From: Euleptes europaea
Lineage: Eukaryota > Chordata > Lepidosauria > Squamata > Sphaerodactylidae
NCBI RefSeq assembly: GCF_029931775.1
Contig: NC_079332.1
Coordinates: 1,252,501-1,316,500, forward strand
Direction of reading: 5' to 3'
Length of the DNA: 64,000 nucleotides
Notes under the pieces: generated by a model
Database searches by the model: none
What the model saw: the letters and a program-made list of their open reading frames with translations, nothing else
Told to the model about the DNA's origin: nothing
Part shown: positions 1 to 10,300 of the stretch, piece after piece
How positions within the stretch are numbered: the first letter of the stretch is position 1
Layout: every line of letters begins with the position of its first letter
Position numbers and translations under genes: made by a program

Positions 1-55
1 GGGCCTTCCTTAGGGGACCCCTGGACAGGCCCTCCTCTCCCTGGCTTCTCCTTAC

Positions 56-1754
56 CTCCCAGGGGACATGGGTGGCCCTGAACTGCAATTGCCACTGCAA
101 GGCCTCCCAGATAATCTCATAGGCCTCTGGCTTCTCCCACGCGATCAGACACCTGCTGGCACTCATGTTGCTCCAGACGCCATGGGGCGGATCACATTTA
201 ACTGGAAAGAAGATCGGTTGGGAAAAGGCAGCCTCTACCGTTTTCAAACCAAGAGCGGCATTCCCGGGGAGGGGGGGGCAGCCCAGGACCTCTCCAGCTT
301 TCCCCCTCCCCTTCTTCCACCCTGGGCACCGTTGTGGCGCACTCACTGTTCCGCATGGGCTCATAAGTCTCTTCCCAGGCAGTGTAGACAACGTCTTTCT
401 CCCTGGAGGCATGCAAGGAGACTGTGTATTCATCATTCTCCTCAAACTGCCCCGGTCCCTCCGCAGAGCAGCTGAGCTCATTTTGTGGCCCATCGGAGGC
501 TGAGAGCCAGCAGAGGAGGTCGCTCAACTTGTGGTAGGCGCTGCAGGGAGCAAGACAAGAAGCATCTTTCTCTGACCCTGGCGACCGACACAGCAAGTGA
601 CCGTGCAGACGGGAGAGCGCCTCTGAACATATGCAGAATGACCACCCTCAGCCTGCCTTTGACTACAGTGGAAGGTAAAGACTCGCCGGCGGCATGTGCT
701 CAACGCGGATGGTCAGGCAGCCTCTGGACTTGGGCCCCATCCCACCCCCGCAACAGAGGCTGGGCGCCTGGACGGGCTGGCCTTACTCGGAGAAACTGAG
801 GTAGAAGGTTCCCTCTCCTGCCGTCTGATTCCGGTTCCAGGTGCAGTCCACTCTACGGTCCTGAAACCCGTAATTGTTCAGGCAGCTCACGCCGCTAGAG
901 ATGCCTGCAGGGAGAGCATGCAAAGGAGGTCAGGCCGGAGGAGTCTGCCAGGAGTCTGGTCTGGCTTCTCAAAGGGCGCCCTGCCCTGCAAAGGAACCCT
1001 GTGCCCAAGACCATGCCCACTTGCTAGCTACCACAGGATGGTTCAAAGGCTGGGGGAATGTCAGAGGCAGGAGCTGAGGGGAGGGGGTTGCTTTGGGCTG
1101 CTTTGATTGCTTAGAAGGGGCTTGAAGAGCTGAGTTGGGATTTGAGTGGGTGCCACACTCTGCCCGTGCCTGCTCTCCCTGTATACTTGCAAACACAAAA
1201 AGGACTGAACGGTCCCTAGTAGAAATATGCCTTTGTGACATACAGCAACTGGTCCTGGTTTGCATTAAAACACCTCTACTGCATGGTAACTAATCCAAAC
1301 TGAAAAACCAGTGGCAGGAACACTTGGAAAACTTTGGGGCTGGGAGAAGAGAGTGACTGACAGAAGAGAGCGACTGACAAGAGATGTATTCCAGTCATCT
1401 GAGCTGGCTGCCCAGAATAGGACTGTGCGGATTTGCATCGACAGCCACCTGAAGGCAGGGCTTCTGGTAGCCAAGTTAGGGTTGCAGGCTTCTAGGTGGG
1501 GCCTGACCTTCCCCCAGAGGAAGCCGCAGCTTCAGAGAGTGGACTCCCTCACACCCCTGCTCATCTCCCTCCCCTCCCCAGGTACCGCCCCCAAATCTCC
1601 AGGAATTTCCCGAGCCGGAGTCGGCTTTGGTGTGGGCAGTTCTCCCCCTGCCTCCCCATACCTGCTTGCTGTCTCTCTGCAGCCAGGAAGAGGGGCAAGA
1701 AGAAGAGCATCGGCAGCAGACGGGCTGCCCGGAGGTTCCCCATTCTCCAGCGGC
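56..1754 (-). CDS. IL9R: IL9R-like type I cytokine receptor, N-terminal four coding exons (continues off the left edge)
   Basis: Four minus-strand exons join in frame: 1743-1662 (exon begins about 1754 after a TTTCAG acceptor), 904-787, 540-347 and 201-56, giving 180 codons. Exon 1 encodes a signal peptide (MGNLRAARLLP then a Leu/Phe core). Exons 2-3 make the first fibronectin-III-like domain, with SCLNN and VDCTW like the C-L-N-N and DCHW of IL9R. Exon 4 opens the second domain with KCDPP, SNMSASRC and a central W, like KLDPP, SNISSGHC and W in IL9R. IL9R binds IL-9 and pairs with the common gamma chain at the cell surface. The phases (1,2,1,0) equal those of IL21R and IL4R in this window. 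The WSxWS box, membrane segment and tail should lie left of base 1. IL2RB is the main alternative but fits these motifs less well. Confidence 0.8.
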
Positions 1755-2389
1755 CTGAAATGCAAAGGCCATGAAATGCGTTTCCAGGGCTGGGGGCTTC
1801 TGCCTGCAAGACCCAACCCTCTGCCCAGGCAGGCTGTGCATTCTGCACATGGGCATGCCTGCTCTAACAGGCTCACAACGCACTCTCCAGCCCAGAATTT
1901 GGCACCCAAGCAATCTCACCATTTACTTACTTAAAAAAAAAAAAAAGCTTCCAGCCTTTGTTTTCTAGCAAAGGCCAGCTAGAAGCAGGTCCGTGCATGG
2001 GGTGCCGAGTGAAGACTTGGAAAACTGGGTGGGTGGGCTGGGGCTAGAAGAGGTTGACGGGGGCAGGGGCTGATGGCTCCTGTCCCTTCCGCCTCCCCAG
2101 GCAGCCTCTCTTTCCTATTCCTGCACTCTTTGCCGCTCAGGTTTTGGACGCAGAATTAACCAGGCAAGAAAATATAGAGAGGCATGTTTAATTCATGCCA
2201 TTTTGCCAGCTCTGGTCAGAGAATGGGGGGCATTTGGGGATGCCGGCATACCCCCGCTGATTGTTGTCGTCCACTGGTGGTAGGATTCCAAACGGGACCC
2301 CTTCAGCCCCTCTTTGGAGAAGGAAGGCTTCCCCTCAGCAGAAAAACTCTCTGTGTGCCATAAAACCCTGGGCTGGCTGCCGAGCCAGC

Positions 2390-2620
2390 GTGGGGCAGTG
2401 GGCAGTGTGACGGAGCAGGGTCGGGGAGACCGAGGTTCGAATGTCCTCTTCTACCACAGAAGCTTGCTGGATGCCTAGGGCTGCTCACTCTCTCTCTCTC
2501 TCTCCGCCTAATCTACCTCACAGGGTTGTTTGTTGTGAGGGTAAAACTGGAGAGGACGACGTTGGCGGCGCTGAGTCCCCTTTCAGAAGAAAGACGGGGT
2601 ATAAACGAAGCAACGAAATA
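2390..2620 (+). repeat. Degraded tRNA-derived SINE (type C)
   Basis: It has a tRNA-like B box (GAGGTTCGAAT) after a gggagacc stretch, then a cacagggttgtttgttgtgagg tail segment. Better copies of this type lie at 25195-25425 and 48945-49090. Confidence 0.5.
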
Positions 2621-3711
2621 AGTCGGCGTTCTGTAGAAAATGCTTCAGGGCGGCCTTCTTCGTAGGTGTGCCAGTTTCCTCTCGTGTAGGTTACAAGTGG
2701 GAACGCATTAAAAATAGGACTTATTTCCCCTCCCCAGTTCTATATAATAGACAGATAAAGCTCGGGTGTGGCTGTTGGATTCCTTTCTCCACTCTGGAAG
2801 TCCGCTTTTCCAGCCAGAGAGGCAGGGAGCCCTGCTTGGACTTGGGTCCCCTTGCTGGGGACTTCCCCCCCTGCTCCAATGCCCATCCCAGCACCGTGAC
2901 CCCTGCTATGGGACCCGACTGGCCCCATGAAGAGTACCCGTGCCACCCTTCCCTTGCTACTGTCCCGGCTTGCAAAGGCCACGCTGACCAGGAAGCCGCT
3001 CGGTTGGCCCTGCAATCCCCGTGGGCCAGTTCTGTGGACGGCACGACAGTGCCTGGCTCTGCCCGGCTCCCTTTCCAGGCAGGGTAAGCCCTCCTCTGTG
3101 CCCGCTCACGGATCTTACCTCAAAGCTGCTCCCAGTGTATGTGCGTGTGTGCATGGTGGTGGTGGGTGGTGCATCTGTGAGCTGGTTTCATGAAAGGCAG
3201 GGAAAGGGGGGGCATCTGCTGCAGCTGGTCCCTAAGGCCCAGAACCGCCTGGGCAGACCAGCCGGGGATCTCTGTTGCCCCGGCCAGCGTATGCCCGCTG
3301 CTGGGCACCCAGGGCCCTTCTGCCCGGCCCAGCTTCCTTACCGTGTGGGCTGCTACCCGTCTGCGGCCACCCCGGGGATGCTGTCCCGGGGCCTCTGCCC
3401 GCCCCGTCGCTGCTGAGCCAAGTGTCTCCTGACGGGGCTGGGGCAGCCTTAGCAGCGGAGGGGAAGCGCCTGCGAGATGCCCAAGTTGATTAGAGGGGGG
3501 GGCAACACAAATCAGCCGCACAGTCACATCCCCCCCGTTGCCTGGTTCAGCTAGAGATAAGCGAGGCTGCCTGGAAACCTCGGTGCTGTCTCCCACCCGC
3601 CCTGACCTACAAAGACTTCCTTCCCCTGGGGGGGCCTCGGCTGCTGCGCTCCACTTTCAGGCATCACATCGTGGGCCTGGGGCGGGGGCTTGCCCCCTCC
3701 CCAGACACACA

Positions 3712-3787
3712 CATAGTTGTGAATTTCCTGCATTGTGCAGGGGGTTGGACTAGATGACCTTGGTGGTCCCTTCCAACTCTATGGTTC
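3712..3787 (+). repeat. CR1 LINE 3' end fragment
   Basis: It carries the diagnostic tail: cctgcattgtgcagggggtt, ggactagatgacc, then a Tyr-box-like ctctatggttcta end. Many other CR1 tails here share it. Confidence 0.75.
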
Positions 3788-3918
3788 TAGGTTCTCCTGC
3801 ACAGCTCTCTCCGCTGGCAGCTGCACACAGGTGGTGGCCCCTTGGGCCCAAGCCAGGGCCTTTGTTCCGCCCCCTCCCCCCACGCTTCTCAAGCCCCCTC
3901 CCAGGATTGCACAGCCTC

Positions 3919-4101
3919 TAGAGTCGCCAACCTCCAGGTGGTGGCTGGAGAGCTCCTGCTGTTACAACTGACCTCACCTGGAGAAAATGGCCACTTTGTA
4001 TGGCGGACTCTGTGGCATCATACACCTTTTTAGCCCCTCCCCTCCTCAGGCTCCACTTCAAAACCTCCAGGTATTTTCCCAACCCAGAGCTGGCAACCTT
4101 A
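3919..4101. mobile_element. hAT-like MITE (TAGGGTTGCC family), diverged copy
   Basis: It begins tagagtcgcc and ends ggcaacctta, an imperfect form of the family's terminal inverted repeat. The centre holds the family's ggagaaaatggccactt and ctcccctcctcaggctcc. No clear target duplication remains. Confidence 0.6.
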
Positions 4102-4222
4102 TTCCCAAATATGAGCACAGCTTCGGGCAGAAAGGCCAAAGGCCAAGGCTGCCTCCAGGCCGCCAGCGCAGTTTTGCTGCCATAGACATGGACAACAGGC
4201 TGCCCCTTCAGCAGAAAGGAAA

Positions 4223-4228
4223 CTTTAT
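4223..4228 (-). terminator. IL21R: IL21R polyadenylation signal (AATAAA)
   Basis: AATAAA on the minus strand lies about 155 bases after the IL21R stop, in GAGAATAAAGTTTCC, with a TGTTGT stretch shortly downstream. The 3' end should fall near 4200-4210. Confidence 0.7.
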
Positions 4229-4381
4229 TCTCCCTGCTGCGAGGCAGGAGACAAACCAGGGGATAGGGGAACCATCAACCCCCTCCCTGCTCTGGAGCAA
4301 GGGTCCGGGTTGCCCGGTGGGCAGCAGCACCAGGCCCCCAGAGAGGCTGTGGCTGGGCCACGGGAGGTGTGGCTGCCCACT

Positions 4382-7300
4382 CTAGCTGCGCTCCTCCGGG
4401 GGGGTGTAGCAGGTGACCCACTGCTTGACATAGCTGGGCAGGAAGGCAGCCCCGTCCTCCTCCGCAGGGGTGGTGCAGCCGGCCCGTCTCCCCTGGCAGT
4501 CACAGTCCGTGGGGCTCCCGCAGTCCGAGTCCGCAAAGCCGCTGTCGACTGTGTCCAGGTCGAGAGCCGTGTCTCCGTCAGGCCCCCACGTAGGAGAGCA
4601 CGGCTCCCTGCGGAAAGGCTTGGCGGGGGGCGGAGAGGAGGCGCCCACGGGGGCTCCGTAGAGGGCGCTCAGCTGCTCCGGGCAGAGGTCTCGAAGCCAG
4701 GGAGGGAGAGGAGGTGGCATCTCGCTGTAGGGCGCCAGGCTCCCGGTGTGGCCGCTGTCCAAAGGCAAGTGCCGGTAGGCCTCTGGCTCCAGGCCGCACA
4801 CGTCGGCCACGGTGACCGTGTCGATGGAGAGGTGGCCGTAGGCCTGCTCCAGAGCAGATGCAGGTTCCTCTCCAGGGACGGCGGCTGGCAGGGTGGCACC
4901 GCAGGGCAGTGCGGAAGTCTCCCCCCGGGCCGCTGTGGTGAGAAGGGGCTTGAGGCTGATCTTGAACACTTCCGGCTGTGCTGTGCCACACTCATGGACA
5001 TCCAGGGTGGCTCCAGAGCAGGAGGTCCCCGCCCACTTCTGTCCGGAGAGAGAGGAGGAGAGGATGGCACCCAGAGGGACCCCAGAGGCAGGGAGCTGTT
5101 TGCAGAGGGACCAGCTGCAGCCCCCCCCCTGGGGGGGAAGGCCTGCTCCTGAATCAGTACCCAAACCAGGCTCCTCTGGAGCAAACGGTGAAGGGGCAGT
5201 GGCTCAGCGGTAGAGCCTCCGCTTGTGCATGCAGAAGGTAACATGAACCTGCCTTATACTGAATAAGACCCTCGGTCCATCAAAGACAGTATGGTCTACT
5301 CAGGCCAGCAGCGGCTCGCCTTTCATCCCTTAGAAGTTCCTTGATCTTGAGCAGCATATATCTAGTGTTTGAGGGATATAAGGACTGAAACAAATCTTGC
5401 CACTGACAATTTCACCTTGGGATCCCTGTCGCTTAGTAGAAAGGGCATTATGTCAGACACAGAGGCATTAGATTTATATGTTAAAAGGGGGGAGATATAA
5501 CGTGATCGAAGTTCCTCATAAAAGTGGCATTCCAAGAGGGCATATGAGCTAGTGAATCGATAGAGGCAGAAGAGCAAGGACAGGTCCTGTCTGGATATGG
5601 TATATTCAAAATTCTGCCCTGCATAACCATAGAGGGGTTAGCATTCAATCTAGCTAAACAGAAGGCTCTAAACGAGGAGTTGTCAAATAATATGTATAAG
5701 CAGGCAAACCACGTGGTGGTGGTGGTATTCCGAAGAACTGGGATGAACAAACGCGGTGAGCACGAACAGTCGTGCTGTTAGCAGCGGATCTCCAGGGTCT
5801 CAGGCAGGGGGTCTTTCACATCACCTCCAGTTAAAGGAACCAGGCAGAGGTGAAAGACCTCAGCCTGAGACCCTGGAGAGCCACTGCTGGTCTGAGTAGA
5901 CAATACTGACTCTGATGGACCGAGGGCAGGGGGTCTGATTCAATAGAAGGCAGCTTCAGGTGTTCAAGGGCGTGCAGAGGAAGCTGGCTGGCCAGCGGTC
6001 CACCTGGCTGAGCCCTTCCGCCCCTCCTTAGCGGGCCCTGGGTCTCCCTTTAATTTTTCAGGCTGCTTTTCCTTTTCGGGGGAGGGCATTTTGACATTAG
6101 CAGAGGGGGTGGGGGTGGCAAGGAGGGGGTTTCTTGCCTAACACAAAGTGCCCTGCAAAAGCCGCCCCCCGTGTGCTGGCGACAAAAGCCACCCCCACCC
6201 CCCACCCCCCGTTGCTGGTACCTTGAAGTCTCCGTTGTGGACCAGATAGAGGGTCTGGAAGAACGGTGCTGGGCTGGGGATGAACTGCTCCAGCTTCTTC
6301 CACCACCTGGAACTGGGAAAGGAAGGGGGGTCTGTCAAGAAGGGCCCCCAGCCCTTCTAGTCTCACATGGGCCCTCTGGGAAGGACTGGTCCTCAGCATC
6401 ACAGCTTCCCTTTGCCTGGGGGGGGGGGGTATCCTTCATCGAGCCACCTGCTTACAAGGCCTAGCAAGCTCCTGGTGTTGGGGGTGAGATGGCATCTCCT
6501 GGCAGAGGAATGGGGCTGAAAGGCAGGCTCGGGAAGCGGCTCCTGCAAGCCGCAGAGGACTGGCCCCAGGTGCCCTTTCCTGGCCCTTCCTCCTGGAATC
6601 ATAGTCATAGAATCATAGAGTTGGAAGGGACCTAAAGGGTCATCTAGTCCAACCCCCTGCACAATGCAGGAAATTCACAACTACCTCCCCCACACACACA
6701 CCAGTGACCCCGACTCCATGTCCAGAAGATGGCCAAGATGCCCTCCCTCTCATCATCTGCCTAAGGTAATAGAATCAGCCATCTAGCTCCTGCTTAAAAA
6801 CCTCCAGGGGAAGGAGAGCTCACCACCTCCCGAGGAAGCCTGTTTCACCGAGGAACCGCTCTGACTGTTAGTTTCCGTCTAGACGTTAGGAAGAACTTTC
6901 TATTTTGATTTAATTTCAACTCCATTGGTTCTGGTCTGACCTTCTGGGGCAAAAGAAAACAACCTGGGGGGCTGCCCCCCTTTCCCAAGCAGGGACAGGT
7001 CAGAGTTGTCCTTTCCGAGCCCGTGGGAATGCCCCTGCAGCCGCGCACTCACCTCCAATGCCTGCCCAGGAAGGCCAGAAGGGTCACCATGAGGCTGAGG
7101 GCCAGGAGGGGAGTCACCAGCCAGACAGCTCCTGCGGTGCCTGAGGAGAGAAAGAGAGTGGGAGGGAGGGGTCCTGCTTGGCTGCGGCAGGATGGCTTTC
7201 TTTGGGCAGCCCTGGGAAGCAGCGCAGCTGGACCCGTACTTACCCGCGGGCAGAGTCTGGAGGCTGCTCGAGGGGCTCCAGTCGCTCCAAGTGCCCCTGT

Positions 7301-10300
7301 AAAGAGAATGGTCCCTGGGTCCGGTTCGCACCTGCAGCTCGTACTCCACGCCCCCAGCCAGCTCCTGCGGCAGCAGCCACAAGGATGGGGTGTCCTGCAA
7401 AACAGACTTCAGGCCCTGGGAAGGGAGAAGTGGAAGGACTCAGCTTGGGAAATGCTCCTCCCAGGACCATACCTTGGTTTGGGGGTAGGTGGGCAGAGGG
7501 CCCTTGGGAACGGCGCTTCTGGGGGTGGGGTGAGTGGGCAGGCAGGCAGGATTATACGGACGAGGTCTGGAAAAGCGGGGATGCAAAGAGACCCGTCTTG
7601 GGGTTTGGAGCACCAATAAAACTCAAGAAGGCAGGAGAGGTGGGCTTCCTGTCACTGGAGGGAAAAAGAACACTGGAGAGCCAGCTTGGTGTAGTGGTTA
7701 AGAGCAGTGGTTTGGAGCGGTGGACTCTGATCTGGAGAACCGGGTTTGATTCCCCACTAGGACACATGAGCGGCCGACTCTTAATCTGGTGAACTGGATT
7801 TGTTTCCCCACTCCTCCACATGAAACCAGCTGGGTGACCTTGGGCAAGTCACAGCTCTCTCAGCTCCACCTACCTCACAGGGTGTCTGTTGTGAGGAGGG
7901 GAAGGGAAGGTGATTGTCAGCCGGTTTGAGGCTCCCTTAATTGGTGGAGAAAGTCAGCATATAAAAACCAACTCTTCTTCTAGCAATCTAGCCAGTGTGA
8001 TGTAGTGGTTAAGAGCAGTGGTTTGGAGCGCTGGACTCTGATCTGGAGAACCAGGTTCGATTCCCCCACTCCTCCACATGAGCGGCGGAGGCTAATCTGG
8101 TGAACTGGATTTGTTTCCCCACTCCTCCACACAAAGCCAGCTGGGTGACCTTGGGCTAGTCACAGCTCTCTTAGAGCTCTCTCAGCCCCACCTACCTCAC
8201 AGGGTTGGGGGGAGGGGAAGGAAAGGTGATTGTAAGCCAGTTTGATTCTCCCTTAAGTGGTAGAGAAAGTTGGCATATAAAAAAAACCCCAACCAACAGC
8301 AAAGTGCCCGAGGAGGTCATAGGAGCACAGGGGCACCATGTATGGCTATGGCCCTGCTGAGACCCTGGGCTCCCAGCGCCTCTCCGGAGCACTCTGGGCC
8401 CCCCCACTCTGCCTCCCCCCCAACTCACCCCTGCCGTGCCCCCCTGCAGGCTCCAGGGGTGGCCCTTCTGCCTGTAGTGCAGCTGATACTGCAGCTCCCC
8501 ATGCAGGTAGTGGTCGGCTGCGTAGCCGCTCTCCCAGGAGATGTTGTAGCCGCCTGGGCAGGCCGCTGCTGTCACGTTGAAAGGGGGCCGTGGCTTCACT
8601 GGGGAGAAGAAGAAGAAGAGTTGGTTTTTATACGCTGACTTTCTCTACCACTCAAAGCAGAATCAAACCGGCTCACAATCACCTTCCCTTCCCCTCCCCA
8701 CAACAGACACCCTGGGACTGAGAGAGCTGTGACTAGCCCAAGGTCACCCAGCTGGCATCATGCGTAGGAGCGGGGAAACAAATCCAGTTCACCAGATAAG
8801 CCTCCACCACTCATGTGGAGGAGTGGGGAACCAGACCTGGTTCTCCAGATCAGAGTCCACTGCTCCAAACCACCGCTCTTAACCACTACATCGTGCTGGC
8901 GGAGGCGGCAGAACAGAAAATCAAGGCCGTGCCCCTCTACCACTTAAGGGAGACTCAAACCGGCTTACAATCACCTTCCCTTCCTGGGAGGTAGGTGGGG
9001 CTGAGAGAGCTCTAAGGGAGCTGTAACTTGCCCAAGGTTGCCCAGCTGGCTTCGTGTGTAGGAGTGGGGAAACAAATCCAGTTCACCAGATTAGCCTCCG
9101 CTGCTCATGTGGAGGAGTGGGGAATCGAACCCGGTTCTCCAGATCAGAGCCCACCAAACCACTGTTCTTAACTTCTGTGGGGCGGGGGGAGGAGACTCAA
9201 CTCTGGCACCCGCTCCAGGAAAATGGGGTGTCTAGGCCAAGTGTGGCAATTCTGGGGGGATCCCTTCAGAGGTCTCCCTGCGAGCAGCTCCCAGAAAAGT
9301 TTGGGGGTGCACACCTGCCCAGCTTCCAATGGGTGCTTCTGGGTGTTCCCCTCTCCCTCAGTCACACACTCAGGTGAAGCACCGCTTCCTCAACCCTTGA
9401 CAGCCCCCCCCCCCATCCATACACACATACCGTTTTCATGGTACTGGAAGGGCCCACATGTCTGGCAAACGGCCAGGGTGCCGTCCACAAGCGTCACCAT
9501 CACAGCAAATGTCTTGCACAGCTTCTGCTCGGAGGAGCAAGCGTATCGCGTGGGGCTGGCATTCTTCACGGTGGGGAGGAAGTCGCAGGTACCCCCCCGG
9601 CCACAGCCCCTGGAAAAATGCAAGGCTTCTCTGAGCGTGACAGCCATCCATGTGCAAGTGCCCAGCAGTCCCAGGGCAAGGGGCAAAGGCGACGGGGAAG
9701 GCACCACGCAGCCTCTTCGCCATGTGGGTCAGAAGCCACTGACTGAGCTTGGCTAGGCTATCAGGAGGAAGGGAGGGGATGTCTCCTTGGAGGGCAGAAG
9801 GGAGACCCACTTGGCAAGAGATGGCAGCGTTTAGGAGCCAGGGGGATGCCGGCTCCTGCCCCCAAACCCTTCCAGGAAAGGGTTCGGGGAGGGGCCGTGG
9901 CTCAGTGGTAGAGCATCTGCTCGGCATGCAGAAGGTCCCAGGTTCAATCCCCAGCATCTCCAGTTAAAGGGACCAGGCAGGTCAGTGATGTGAAAGACCT
10001 CTGCCTGAGACCCTGGAGAGCCGCTGCCGGTCGGAGTAGACAATACTGACTTGGATGGACCCAGGGTCTGGCTCAGTAGAAGGCAGCTTCATGTGTTCGT
10101 GACACAGGGGGCATCTGAGGCACCAGAGACGGGGCCCCAGGTGTCTCTCCCTCTCTCTCTGTCTGCTGGCACGTACCACGTGGCAGTGAGATTGTGCAGC
10201 TTCCCTCTGGGCATGCCAGTCCCCCATATGCAGGTCAGCGTCTGGATGTAGTCAGCAAAACACTTGAGGTTCTTGCAAGCCGAGTCTGAATGTGGAGGGG

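Larger units (their letters stand above)
1755..4200. other. IL9R-like upstream flank, between the IL21R 3' end and the IL9R-like start
   Basis: This should hold the promoter and at least one noncoding first exon of the IL9R-like gene, because its ATG exon is preceded by a splice acceptor. I recognise a worn tRNA-type SINE (about 2390-2620), a short CT run (about 2488-2503), a CR1 end (3712-3787) and a hAT-like MITE (3919-4101). I could not place a transcription start, and I see no coding exon in the rest. Confidence 0.5.

Noticed and set aside
1-1754. The leftmost receptor as IL2RB
   Set aside because: Cytokine-domain motifs (CLNN, DPP, SNxS..C) fit IL9R better, though a tree is needed.
4310-5152. 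280-codon plus-strand open frame
   Set aside because: Antisense of the IL21R last exon.
9889-9965. tRNA genes at the SINE heads
   Set aside because: A and B boxes are present, but each lies at the head of a repeated SINE with its tail and no tRNA fold end.
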